A stretch of 64,000 bases of DNA from contig SDOX01000192.1 of assembly GCA_004565275.1 (NCBI GenBank), forward strand, positions 1 to 64,000. The letters run 5' to 3'. This document shows, one piece after another, positions 19,874 through 31,169 of this stretch. Both the position numbers and the translations under genes were made by a program. The notes below the pieces were generated by a model. It saw nothing but the letters and a program-made list of their open reading frames with translations, was not told the DNA's origin and made no database searches. How positions within the stretch are numbered: position 1 is the first letter of the stretch; every line of letters begins with the position of its first letter. Source of the DNA: Nannochloropsis salina CCMP1776. Taxonomy: Eukaryota > Sar > Eustigmatophyceae > Eustigmatales > Monodopsidaceae.

Positions 19874-22800
19874 ATGATCAAGCCTCTGGAAAACAGCTTT
19901 TTAAACCGGGGGAGCGCGCGTCGAGTGGCTCAGCATGCGGCACACCGCCCCCAGGGTAGGCGGAAATGTCGGTCGAGTCCTAGACTTGACATTGGCAGAC
20001 TGACTCTCTGTTTTCTCCTTTTTTTGCACGGTCTTCTATTTGTCCTCGCCAGTGCCGATTTTGTCAGTGGCGATGACGGTGATACCCGCGCTCCAGATCC
20101 TTCCGCGCTTTCTGTCTTGCACGAGGATGCGCCGGACAGTCCTCCTTCTCCCCCCCCGCCTCCTCCCCCACGCGCCTCCACCGACCAGCCCCGAAGTGAC
20201 GACGAAGCCCTCCTGATAGTGGGGACTGTGGATGGCTGGGTGCATGCCGTCGACTCCGCAGGAGGTGTGGCCTGGTCCTTCGACTCCGGCGCCCCCCTGG
20301 TCACGTCCTACCAAGGGTACGACCACGAGCAGCCTTCCTCCGCCCCCTCGGGCCCCCCCTTCCCCGTCCTAATCCCCGGCGTGGACGGCAGCCTGCTCGT
20401 GCACACCCCCGGGAAAGGCATCCAGCGGCTGCCCCTGACGGCGGGACAGCTGGTGGACCGCGCCCCCTTCCTGGCTGCGGACGGGCGGACTCTCTACACA
20501 GGGGCGCGGAGCTCGGAGGCCCTCATGATCGATCTTGACGCGGGCACCGTCGTCCAGCGGTTTTCAGGCCCCAGCGCCGAAAAAATCGCCCACATGATCG
20601 ATCCCCGCCTGCACACCCCTACCCTGGCGCCCGCCCCCTCCCCGCCCTCCGCCTCCGCGCCGCCCTCCCCCCATCCGAGCAGGAAGGCGAAGCGGCGGCA
20701 GTTGCTCTGGCTGGGCCGCGTCGAGCACCGGCTGCGGGCCGTCGACTCCATGTCAGGCCAGGAGCTCTGGAATCTGACCGTCTCGGAGCTGACCCCTCTC
20801 TTTCCCTCCGGCCCCCTCCCTGCCTCCGCCTTCTCCTCCTCCCGCGGGGGCGGGGGAGAAGAGGCCTCCCCCCCCGCCCCCGGGAGCAGCGGCCCAAGCA
20901 GCGGGTGGTCGACCCGAAAGCTCCTCTCCTTCGCACCCGACAGCAAGGGCGGGGCCCGGCAGCGCCTGGGCCCGTCGACGGCGGCCTTAGACTGGGAGGG
21001 ACACCGGCAAGGGGGTCTCCTCACGCCCACGCAGGCGGCGGCTCTGGACGTGCTGGGGCCGGGGCCCGGCTGGGGGGGGGGCAGGTCCTCTGGTGGCCAC
21101 GCCGGAGGGAGGCGTCCACCGGCGGGACCCGGGCTCGGGCGAGGCGAGGCTCCTGGTCGCCTTGGGGTCGGCGCCGGTGACGGCCTTCGTGGTGGCGCCC
21201 CGGGGGGGGGAGGTCCTGGAGGGGGGTAGCCGGGCGGGGGGGCGGCCTGGTGGTGCCACTCACGCACACCTTGGTGCCACTGCGAGGGGCTTGGGAGGGA
21301 GAAGAGGGGGAGGAAGGGGGGCAGGAGGAGGAGGAGGAGGAGGGAGGGGGCGAGCAGGCTTCTATGTCCTCCGCCCCCACCGTCTCGGTCGGGCAGCTCC
21401 CCAACGGCTGCCTCTACGGTATCGTGCTCGACCCTCCTTTCTCTTCCTTCTCCCCCTGGGATGCCTCCATCTTGCCGCATTACCTGCAGAACAGATATGC
21501 CCTTCCCTCCCCCGCCCTCCCCCCCCCCCCCCACCCCGTCACCCCCCCGCCCCCCTCCCCTCCCGGAGACCCCACCCCTGCCCTCCTCCCCCTCCCCTCC
21601 GCAAGCCTCCGCCCGCCCCTCCCTCCCTCGCATCCCTCACCACCACGAATGCCCCGCCGGCTATCCCAGCAGTCTCTGCACCCTCCGTAGTAAGGGCCAG
21701 GGCGGACGCGCTTTCCCACCGTCCGCGTCCCCCTCCCAGTCGCCTCACTCGCCGCCTTGGGCACGGGAAGGGGCCGGGGAGGGCGGGAAAGAGGGCGGGG
21801 GGGAGGGCGGGAGCGAGGACGACGAGTGGGCCCTCACGTGCCGGCCGGGCGAGCCCGCCTTCCCCGCCTGCCTGCTGGGACTGCACCCTATCCTGGCTCT
21901 CCCGCCCATCGTGGCCTCCAGCCCTTCCTTCGCCTCCTCCTCTTCCTCTCCACCCTCCTCTTTCCCCTCCCCCTCCTTCTCTTCTCTCTCCAAGCCCTCA
22001 ACGGGAAGCGCCCAGCAGCAGCAACACTACCTGCTCGGTCTTCCGTGGCCCCGCCTCTTGGACGGGACCTCCGCCCCGTCCTCCCCCCCTCCCTCCCCCC
22101 CTTCCTGGTCCTGGCTTTCGCCGTCGACTTGGCTGGCGGCGTCCCGGGGCATGGACGACCTGCTCCTCCTCCTGCTTCTTGGCGTGGCTGCTCTTCTCGT
22201 CACCCTCTTCCAACGCTCCTCCTTAACGTCTTCCTCCTTCCTGCGCCCGTTCTCCCCGTCCTCCCTCCCCCCCCCGGACCCTGCCTCCCCCCCCCCTACC
22301 CCCGACGCCGAGGGGATCTTGCGCGTGGGCCGACTCCGGGTCTGTGTGGAGGAGGTTTTGGGCTTCGGCTGCCACGGGACCATCGTCTTCAAGGGCAAGT
22401 TGGACGAGCGCCCCGTGGCCGTGAAGCGGATGCTGCGAGCCTTCCACGCGGCGGCGGACCGGGAGATCCGCCTCTTGATCGAGAGCGACGGGCACCCCAA
22501 CGTGGTCCGGTACTTTTTGAGGGAGCAGAGCGGGGACTTTGTCTACCTGGCCCTGGAGCTCTGCGTGTGCTCGCTGCGGGACGTGGTGGGGCGGCTGGAA
22601 AAGGCGATGGAGGCTGTGGGGGAGAGTGGGGGCGGACGCCGGCGGGCCCAGCAGAGCCGCAGGGTCTTTGTGGGGAAGCTCTCGCAGCGAGAGAAGGAGG
22701 GGGCTGAGGACGGGGCGGAGGGCAACGAGACGCTTGGCGTGGTCCCGGCGCCTGTGCGCAGCGCCCTCTTCCAAATCGCCAACGGCGTCACGCACCTCCA

Positions 22801-24992
22801 CTCCCTGCGCATCGTCCACCGCGACCTCAAGCCTCACAACATCCTCCTCGCCTCCGCCGCCACCACCCCCTCCGCCCCTGCCTCCCACCCGCCCTCCGCC
22901 CCGTCCTCCACACCCCCCCTCCTGGTCGACGGCGTGGAGGAGCTCAGCCAGTACGTCTGCAAGATCAGCGATATGGGGGTGGGCAAGCTCCTTGCCCTGG
23001 GGCAATCCTCCTTCGGCATCACGTCCCTCTCGGCCCCGGGAAAATCCGCAAAGTCCCGCTTTCCTCCCCCCTCCACCATCCCCACCACAGGCGCGCGACC
23101 TTCATCCCCCTCCTCCTCCTCCTCCATGGCCCCTCGTCCCGAGGAGGCGCAGTCCTCCGTGCCGCTGGGCCCGGGGAGTGTGGGCTGGCAGGCGCCGGAG
23201 GTGTTGGCTGCGCGCCTGGGGCTGGAGGACACCGGGGCCGTGGTGGGAGGCAGAGAGGAGGAAGTCGGGGCTGGGAATGGGCACAGGCTCGCGGGGTCGA
23301 GCAGCTCGTTCCCAGCCCCTCCCTCCTGCTCGGGGCGGCGAACGCAGGCCGTGGACGTCTTCTCCCTCGGCTGCGTCTTCTACACGGTCCTGGTCCCGGG
23401 CGCCCACCCTTTCGGGGAGTGGTACGAGCGGGAGCGGAACATTCTAGAAGGAAAGCGGGACCTGAGCGGGCTGGCGGAGAGCCCTGAGGCCCGGCATCTC
23501 CTCGAGGCCATGCTCTTCCCGGACCCGGCGCGGCGACCCACAGCCCGCATGGTCCTCCACCACCCCTTCTTCTGGGCGGAGGACCGGCGCCTGGCTTTCC
23601 TCGTCGACTTCTCGGACCGGGTGGAGCAGGAGCCGGCGGACTCGTTGCTCGCCCTGGCCGTGGAGGCAGGGGCCGCGGAGGTGGTGGGGTCGGCCTGGGA
23701 CGCGCGTCTCGACGCCGGGCTCCTGGTGGACGTGAACAGGTACCGGAAGTACGACACGGCCTCGGTGCGGGACTGTCTCCGCATCCTCAGGAACAAGCGA
23801 CACCATTTCCACGAGCTTCCCGAGGCGGTGCAGCGGGTCCTGGCGCCCCTACCCGGAGGTAGGAGGGCGGGGGGCTGCGTCCATGAGAGGCGAGGGCGAG
23901 GGGCCGGCAGAAGATGTGTTGAATGCCCTCACGCAGAGGGGGCATCCCTTTGCATGTGTCGCATGCTCCTTCCAGTCCACCGTCCCTGGTGCTATTCTCT
24001 AACACCCTCCTTCCCTCCCCCTAGGGCTGTATCGCTACTGGCAGCGGCACTTCCCCCGCCTTTTGATGCACTGCCACGGCGTCTGCACCCGCCTGCTCAC
24101 GCGCGACAAGCTCTTTCAGACCTACATGGGGCCCGAGAAGGATCTGCGCCAGGACTACGAAGAGGACAACCAGGTGGCAGCCTCGCAGGAGCTCTCTCAC
24201 GGAGGCCAGGGGAAGGCAGGGGGGGAAGCCCCCCCCCCTTTGAGCAAACCAGGCGCCCCGGACACGCCTAGCCTTGAAGAGAAAGGCGCTGGCGCCGAGC
24301 CGGCGTGTCCCGTTCTCTCCGATCCAGCCAACGCCCTCTTTCTCTCCCAAGTTGTCGTCTTTGCGGGCAGCAGCTTGGCTGCATCCTCTAACAGCCGGGG
24401 CTGGTGGCGCCCGGCGGAGCACTGGGCGAAGCGGGGGGAGGCGGGCAAGCCGCGCCCTCGTCCACCGCACCTGACCCGGATGTTGACGGACGCGAGGTAC
24501 CGAACTCGGCTCTGTCAGCACTACGAGCTGAGTTGCGTGCCAGGGGCGGCGGAGGGCGGGGAGGGCGGGGCGGAGGGCCCCCCCACGTGTGCCATGCGCC
24601 GGAAGAACAAGTGCGACTTCGCGCACGGCCCCATGGAGCTCCGAGTGAAGGAAGGGCGGCGGGGGAGATGGGGGAGGGAGGTGGAGGCACCAGGTGCGGC
24701 GCCCTCCCTGTGGCTCAGTGGCGGGGAGGACGTGCTGGGCCTGGCGCGGAGGGCAGAAAAGGGGCGGGTGGGAGGGAGTGGGGGTGGTGGAAGCGGGGGG
24801 GTGGGAGGGGGAGAGAGGCGGCAGAAAGTCTCGAGCGTGCCTGTCGGGGAGGAGGGGAGGAGGGACGGGTTTTCGGCTGGCCGGAGCCCGGTTGCACAAC
24901 GGCAGCAGCAGGAGAGAGGGCGGCGGGGAGGGGGTCCTGACGATGGACCTTGGCGGCGGGGGCTGCCCGTTGAAGGAGGGGAGGGCCGGTAG
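19874..24992 (+). CDS. IRE1: IRE1 ER-stress sensor kinase/RNase with C-terminal CCCH-like zinc finger
   Basis: Order: N-terminal hydrophobic signal (~residues 35-55); lumenal beta-propeller-like sensor (GTVDGWVHAVDSAGG, and SVGQLPNGCLYGIV near 21390); a membrane segment at ~22150-22216; kinase domain with GFGCHGTIVFKG, VAVKRM, HRDLKPHN, an altered DFG (DMG) and GWQAPE; then the KEN RNase domain with VRDCLRILRNKRHHFHELP, keeping the Arg, Asn and His of the catalytic site. Intron 23859-24024 lies inside KEN. After KEN a ~150-residue linker leads to C-x5-S-C...C-x6-C-x3-H around RLCQHYELSC and NKCDFAHGP, a CCCH-like finger. The sensor part changes reading frame three times, near G10 (21072), G9 (21202) and a C-run (~21520), probably assembly indels. 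IRE1 splices or degrades mRNAs during ER stress. Confidence 0.9.
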
Positions 24993-25428
24993 TGTTGGAG
25001 GAGAAGGAGGATGCAGGGAACTGGGAGGAGGAAAAGTATGCGGATGGAAATGGATGCCACAACTCGGTTAAGATAGGGTAAATAATAGAGCACAGGGAGC
25101 CGGCCAGGGATTGGGTGTCTGCGACGGCTAGGGGGGCTTCTACAGAGGAAACGTTTAGAGGAGGGGCAGGAACGGGAAAGTCTAGGAGGGCAAAAATAGA
25201 GTTGTATGATAATGAGAAGGCGCTTGTGACGGTCGTGCAAGTCATGGGGGCCCAGGTACTTCCATGCACAAGAATGTTAAAAGTAACTCAGAATCTGAAT
25301 GAAGACACTAAACAACACGTTCTGCGGGGCATGTGGGAGGGGCGGTGTGTCCGTGATATTGCGTTAGGCCAGCATTCAAATAAATTTTTCCTGCTAGCAG
25401 CCTATCCTAGCACTCCATCCAATGCCTG

Positions 25429-27519
25429 TCATCTTTGCGGCCTCAGTGTTCGCCGCCATGAGCCAGGTCTCATCCATCTGCCCAGCTCCTCGAAAAGAGG
25501 GGCCGGCGCGCCAAGGTAGGTCCCGACGGTGGCAGGGGAGAAGGACGCCAGCGAGGCTTCCTTCCCCCCTTCACTCCCTGGGTCCTCCGACCCCTTCCCA
25601 TTCACAACAACCGCTGCCGGGGCACAACCACGGTCCCGCTCGATGGCCGGTGCGGGGTAGATCCCCTCCAACGCCTTCAACAGCGCCGCATTTTCCTCCG
25701 CAGTGACACTTGCATCCAGCCAACTCACTCGCAGAGCAGCGGTCTTGTCCTTCCCGTGTTCCCTCCCCCCGCGGACACTGCCTCCCTTTTTCATGGCATG
25801 TATCGCCTCGGCCGCCCTCGCGCTCGGCTTTTGCTGTCCGCTCGTAGGGAGCTCTCCGTTTTTCGTCCCTCTCTCGTTGTCGTGGTGGATCCCCCTTGAT
25901 GGTTGCTTGGTAAATGGAATGGAGGCTAGAGGGGTCCCTTGCTTCACGTCGTTGGCCATCTTCTCCATCGATAACGGATCTTGACTTGCCCCCGCTCCCT
26001 CCTTCATCCCCTCCCTCAGCCCCTCCCTCAGTCCTTCCCTCCGGACCTCCGAGCGTGCGAGACGCGCTTGCAGCACTTCGTTCTCTTCTTGCATAGCTGA
26101 GAGACGATCAGCCATGCGAGCAGAGAGGGAGAGGAGAAAAGAGGGCGGGAGGGAGGAGGCGTCGCAGGGCGAGACCGAGCGCAAGAGTTGTTCTTCGGCT
26201 GTGCTCATGAGAGGGCCGAGTGGCGGGCATGCCAGCAGGGTGCGAAAGAAAGCGGCTGCGTCACGAGGGGTAAGGGAGGACGGAGTATCGACAGACACAG
26301 GCCTTGTTCGGGCTGTGGTGGTGTGTGGAGGGGCGGGCTGAGGCGGATGAGAGGCAGGACGAGGAGGTACTTTGGGAGTTGAAGAGGAAATGGAAGAGGG
26401 AAGGTGGGAAGAGTAGGAGGAGGATGAAGGCTGGGTGGAGGAGGAAGACTTCCTGCCGTGGGTTTGGGGTCTTTGCCAACGGGCGGGAAGGGGGCTGGGC
26501 GGGACTAATTGCCTGGGGGGAGCAGGGGCGGATGCAGCTGAGCGGGCCCCCCGTGGCGCGAAGTCAGAGAGCGAGGACCTGGAAGTCTGCGTGCGAGACA
26601 GACGCTCCTGGAAAGCCGACATCTCCGCCTGCCAATTCTTGCTTGATGCCAGGCATTCTGCAGCTTCGGCGCGACGGGCCGCTCCAGCGAGGCTGCGGGG
26701 ACATTTTTGGGAGGCATTTTCCCGGCGTCCGTCGGGAGTGGACCGAATTCCCGTCAAGGAGGGGTCGAAGGCACGCTGTGGTGAGCTCCTATCCCCCGAG
26801 CCGCCATTCCTTTCGTGCACAAATGCCTTCCAATCCCAGCACGCTCCCGCGTGAGAGAAGTCCTTTCCGCCCCCTTGGGGAAAGCTCCTACCTTGCATCG
26901 GTCCTAAGGCCAGTCGCGCGGCCAAAGAGCCCGAAGGAGGGCCCGCCACGGCTTTTTCCCGCCCGGCCAAGGGAGAAGTCGGCACCGACAGGGCCTCTCG
27001 CTTGGACGTTTCTCGACTCTGACTGCGCTCTGACCCTTTGTCTCGCCTACCTCGGGGCTGAGACGACTGCAGAGCTGCCTTGCGCCGGGCTTGCTCTTGG
27101 GGGTTAAGGCGATATATAGCTGGGTTCTTGACGTTCGAATCCCAGGAGGGCCGGGCTGGCACGGCAGAAGATGAGGAAGACGCGGAGGCGGCAGGGGGAG
27201 ATGCTAGAGTACGGGTTCGCATTTGGGATGGAGGAGTAGGGATGGAGAAGGAAGAAACGTCGGCGCCGGAGAGGGGGAGAGCTCCGGTTTTTGGTGTCGA
27301 AGCAGACTTTGAGGAGGTGGAAGGCTTTACAGGCACACGCGTCGCGGGTGAACAAATACCGTGCTTCGTGGCGAAGGGGGATGGATGAAGGCTCGAAGGA
27401 GAAGAGGATAAATTAGAGGCTTTACGCCAAATGCGAGATTTTGGTGGGGCGTTGGAAGTCGTGCCTTCGCTCTGATTGCACACTTGCTGGCGGGGAGGAT
27501 TGAGGAGTGTTGTGGGCAT
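25429..27519 (-). CDS. Ser-rich disordered protein with SPICE1-like N-terminal motif
   Basis: A single-exon minus-strand frame of 696 residues from ATG 27519, tail-to-tail with IRE1. Most of it is low-complexity Ser/Pro/Ala/Arg. Around residue 125, SWDSNVKNPAIYRLNPQEQ followed by ARRKAALQSSQ resembles the opening of SPICE1/CCDC52 centriole and spindle proteins (W-D-x-x-V...x-Y-R-x-T/S-P-E-x-x-x-R-R-K). A short coiled coil lies at ~495-530 (RLSAMQEENEVLQARLARSE), ending in repeated REGLREGLREGMKEG. No enzymatic domain was seen. If the motif is real it is a centrosome/spindle component, but the match is short and made from memory. Confidence 0.5.
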   Translation of the reverse strand: MPTTLLNPPRQQVCNQSEGTTSNAPPKSRIWRKASNLSSSPSSLHPSPFATKHGICSPATRVPVKPSTSSKSASTPKTGALPLSGADVSSFSIPTPPSQMRTRTLASPPAASASSSSSAVPARPSWDSNVKNPAIYRLNPQEQARRKAALQSSQPRGRRDKGSERSQSRETSKREALSVPTSPLAGREKAVAGPPSGSLAARLALGPMQGRSFPQGGGKDFSHAGACWDWKAFVHERNGGSGDRSSPQRAFDPSLTGIRSTPDGRRENASQKCPRSLAGAARRAEAAECLASSKNWQAEMSAFQERLSRTQTSRSSLSDFAPRGARSAASAPAPPRQLVPPSPLPARWQRPQTHGRKSSSSTQPSSSSYSSHLPSSISSSTPKVPPRPASHPPQPAPPHTTTARTRPVSVDTPSSLTPRDAAAFFRTLLACPPLGPLMSTAEEQLLRSVSPCDASSLPPSFLLSLSARMADRLSAMQEENEVLQARLARSEVRREGLREGLREGMKEGAGASQDPLSMEKMANDVKQGTPLASIPFTKQPSRGIHHDNERGTKNGELPTSGQQKPSARAAEAIHAMKKGGSVRGGREHGKDKTAALRVSWLDASVTAEENAALLKALEGIYPAPAIERDRGCAPAAVVVNGKGSEDPGSEGGKEASLASFSPATVGTYLGAPAPLFEELGRWMRPGSWRRTLRPQR

Positions 27520-28255
27520 GGTACTGTCCTCTCTACCGCCTGCTGCTGAATCCTATCACTTGACGGCTTACTTTATCCCCTTGCACGTAAAAAAATAGAT
27601 CAGAATGTGAAGAGGGCCTGAACGTGGAGTGGAACGTCACAAGGGAGGGCAGCTCGCCGCAGGGCAAAAGCGAAGCGATGTCTCGTGCCGGGGGGAAAAA
27701 GACACGGCCTCTGTCTTGTGCGGGTACATATGATTTATAAGAGAGCGAAGATGGACAGAGTTGCCGTCGCGATGTGAGCTCGTTAGCTTTTTTGGTTTCT
27801 AGACTGGGCTGGGAAAATATGGCAGTGTTTCTATTTCCCGCCTTTCCGATCCTCCAAGTCCTTTTGTTCTACTCATCGTATCTCAAGGTGTGGCAATTCT
27901 GTCACGTGTTGACCACGTGATTTCCGCTGAGTCGGATCCATGACAAACCGGGCCTGGGATGAAACACAAAGCTTGTGTACATGTGAATGGTGCCTTCAAG
28001 TTTTCCTCGATTGACGGCAAATGCACTTTTGCCGCCATATCTCCTAGACTGCCCACTTTGAAGTAAAGCGTACCACTGCCAGAGAATCCACACGTTCTAG
28101 GAAATGGTGAGATGCCAAGAGATGTTTATACTTCGTTCTATCAAGATGCTCCCGACCAACATCAATGGTAAATTCCCCCTTCACTACCTTTGAATAGCAT
28201 CAGAGACACGGCTGTCAAATTTGTACACAGGCGTTGACCTGCAGCTCCTGAGGCT
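27520..28255. other. Divergent intergenic region
   Basis: About 735 bp between the starts of a minus-strand and a plus-strand gene, presumably holding both promoters. No supported small gene or RNA was recognised. Confidence 0.5.
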
Positions 28256-29276
28256 ATGGCCCGCTCCAATCGTCGCAGCGGCCGAACCAGCCGCAACAGC
28301 CATAGGAATCTTCTGGGCAATACCAATCGTACGAAAAGCGCCCCGCGTAAGAGTACCTTTCTGTTCGGAGCCGTGGCCTTGGTTTCGATAGCAATCGTCG
28401 TCCTGGTAGGTGCAGGGACGCGATATGTTTCCCCCCCCCCCGAAATATCATGCAGTAAATTTGATCGCACGCCATGTGATGTATCAGTACGGTTGGCATT
28501 GCCTGTATATGATTCTCTTTCGATCCTCATACCATACTATGTGCCTGAACCCTCCACCTTAGACACACGCGAGCGAGCTAAATCTCGGAGGAGAGCGTCA
28601 GACGCTGGGCTCGCCCGCTCAGCCTCCCGACGCCACCACGGACGTGCCTGCTGAGTTTCCCATCGTCCTCGACGAGACAAAGCTAGGCGCGGAGTTGCTT
28701 CACATACCAGTCGACAAGACTCACGGTGGTAGCACTCCGTCAGCTGTGTTATTTCGCCTTCAAGAGCACGTCTCTACCCTGATGAAGCGGCTGTTGCGGT
28801 CCTCTGACACCGCCTGTAAGTGGAGCTGGCGGTGCTGGGCATGCGAACCCAAGGAAACTTGCAAATTGAAGCCTCAATGGGGTGATTTGCATCTGGGGCA
28901 GGCTTGTCGGGCTCGGGAGAGCGAGGAGGAGGAGGGGAGTGCGAGGTCAAGCAGGTTTGAAGATTGGATGAGGGTGGGATCAGGGAGGATCAAGCGGGTG
29001 TCGAGTAGAGCTTGGCAAGGCGTCGATCGCGTCAGGGACAGGGTGGTGCATCACGCGGCGCGCGGCCTGGCTTCAATTCTGCGCCGGGTGCGGTCCCGAT
29101 TGCCAGCGACGGACGCAGAATGCAAGTTTGACGTGGTGACAAGCGTAGGAGAGCGGGCCACGGTGTGTGTGCCCAGGGAGACGTGTACATTCCAGTACCG
29201 CTTCGGAGATGTGATGCTGGATCGATGCTGTCGCTTGAAGGCGCCTGGAGAGGCGCCGACGGACCCTGTGGGGTGA
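28256..29276 (+). CDS. Type II membrane protein with a duplicated Cys motif, family unknown
   Basis: Two exons: 28256-28405 and 28563-29276 (intron 157 bp, CTG|GTAGGT...CCTTAG, phase 0), giving 287 residues. Without this intron the two frames do not join. A basic N-terminus precedes a hydrophobic segment (TFLFGAVALVSIAIVVL), so the rest is probably lumenal or extracellular. Two copies of a motif occur: around CKWSWRCWACEPKETCKLKP plus WGDLHLGQACR, and around CKFD...VCVPRETCTFQY plus FGDVMLDRCCR. The shared pattern is C-K...C-x-P-[KR]-E-T-C-x5-[WF]-G-D-x-x-L-x3-C-R. I do not recognise it. A disulfide-stabilised surface or wall-associated role is a guess. Confidence 0.6.
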
Positions 29277-29954
29277 GAGACTTGAGGCCGACAAGGAAAC
29301 GGTCTTGCCTCGATTGACAAGGGTTAATATATCAATGTGTACATACAAATACGGGGGGAGAGGGAAAAGGGAGGGTGTCGCGGATGTGAAGTATGCATGT
29401 ATGTAAGGAGACGGGGAAAGAGAGGCATGTGAATGAGTATGATGGTGGCCTCGTTCGAGCGGAAAGAGACAATTTAAAAGGTGTTCGAAAGACAGAAAGC
29501 CATCTACCTAATCATTCTGGGTAAATATCAACAATTGGCTGTCTTGAAAGGGAGTGGCAGCCGGGCCCAGAATCTTGAAGTAATCCTTTCTTTCTTTTTG
29601 TAGCCCCATCGGTGCCTATTTCTACAAAGTCCCTTGCTCCGTGTCATAAAATGCCATGCCTGTCGAGCCTTCGCCATCGTCGCCCAACATGACGCCATGC
29701 ACTTCTTGCTGGTTCAAACCCTGCACTTCCGGCCCGGTAGCCGCGTTCAGACTGGGGAAGAACCACAACGTGCCAAGCCAGCTCGCGCCCCTGTTGTTGC
29801 GCTTACCTTCGCGTCCTGCCCTGTGGAGCCCGTGGCGTCGCCACTCTTTGATCCCACCACTCCCTGTTTCGAGAATGCAAAAGAGGACCCAAAAAAAGGA
29901 AAAGGCACTGACAAGCAATGCTGTTTTGTTCCTCTACCTTAACGCCCTTTCCCT
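29277..29954. other. Convergent 3' flanks
   Basis: About 680 bp between two genes ending toward each other. Small plus-strand frames at 29634-30018 overlap the antisense of the next gene's end and have no domain signal. Confidence 0.45.
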
Positions 29955-31169
29955 TCACTTGTCCCAACTGCTTCCCTCCCAATACGAACCCTCCGAGGGG
30001 GAGACTGCGTCGAAATAAACCTGACACGACTCGTTTCGCTCGTGGTGATCCTGACACTGGTCCATCGTGTGGTAGACTTGCGCACTTTCGCTCTTTGCCT
30101 CGTCCTCTGCAAATTGATATGAAAGCTCCTCTTGCTGCGCTCGCCCGGCCTTTATCTCTCCTTGCTCCATTTTTGACTCCCTCTCTGAGTCCACAACAAA
30201 AGCATGCATCCGCTGTCTTGCCTCACGTTTCTCTCGAGCCATCGTGCGTTGCCGTGCGGCTCGTTCAAAAAGCCAGAGGCAGGCGTGGACTGCGGGGAAG
30301 ATAACGAAGACCACCAATAAGATGATGGGGATGGTTACACCCAAACGGCCAAAATCCAGCCAAGGGTAAATGTAGTCCTTATGCCCGGGCGCGTAACCCC
30401 CAGCGACGTAATAAATGGCGGCAAAAAATACATACGCGCACAAAAATGTCAAAGGGGCGGGGAAATGGAGGAGCCAGTATGGTAGGCGCGACAGCCACAA
30501 GTCTGCAAGGATGATCACGGCGTTTATGAGGTGTAAATGCACATCAACAAATGTCGTGTAACCGAAAAGAGGGAATAGAAGCGACCAATACAGGACCGTA
30601 ACCATCACAGCGGCAGGAGCCACGGCGTCACGGGCGATCCAGGTAAGCACTCCTACACATGATGTCGTTTTAGACTGCTGCTCAACACCATAGTCGCTAA
30701 TGGTACTGCGTGAGCTGAGGATCAAAGCTAGGCAAGCAAGCAATAAATATATCCAAAGAAGAATCGCAGTCCAACTTGTAGCATAAATAAGCCATAAAAT
30801 ACCGTAGTGGTAGTCTTGAAGCGTAACAGGAAGATTAACTCCTTTGGCAGACGACACCACGGACAGAGTGAGCCAAACAGACCAGTAAAGCAATACACCC
30901 CAGCGAAATAGGAGGAATGGTAACGATGGTTTACTATGGTCTTATCCCTTGAAATTTATCAGACGCTTTCGCGGCGGGACAGGTACCCAAGACCAACGCT
31001 CTTCTCGTCGAAGCTCCTGTTTGAGGAGAACAATCCACGAGGCCTGAGGTTGCGGTGCTGCAGACGCACGGACAAAAGACGAAGGCAGCGGCGTCGATCG
31101 TGGAAATTCCGTCTTGCTCTCATTTATAGCATCATTATTGTCCTTTGTTGGGACAACTAGCCCTGACAT
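29955..31169 (-). CDS. Multi-pass membrane protein, Rolling-stone / FAR-17a-AIG1-like
   Basis: The main minus-strand exon (up to ~30930) encodes about six hydrophobic helices. The central segment FVDVHLHLINAVIILADLWL followed by SRLPYW matches the H-x-x-N-x-x-x-x-x-x-D core shared by Rolling stone and androgen-induced gene 1 proteins. Animal AIG1/ADTRP members are threonine hydrolases for fatty-acid esters of hydroxy fatty acids; whether that applies here is unknown. The tail (~80 residues) is cytosolic, charged and coiled. There is no ATG at the exon's 5' end. An upstream frame starting at ATG 31169 gives a soluble N-terminal stretch in the same frame but separated by a TAA, so a short intron near 30950 is needed and was not fixed. 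Confidence 0.6.

Noticed and set aside
20494-21633. Long Pro/Gly/Arg-rich minus-strand open frames opposite IRE1
   Set aside because: High-GC exons give long antisense frames by chance. They are low-complexity mirrors of the IRE1 coding strand with no domain.
22223-23005. Minus-strand frame of 260 residues opposite the IRE1 kinase
   Set aside because: Antisense shadow of the kinase domain; no independent signal.
27110-27160. tRNA-like T-loop GTTCGAATCC
   Set aside because: No matching acceptor, D or anticodon arms around it, and it lies inside the coding frame of the SPICE1-like gene.
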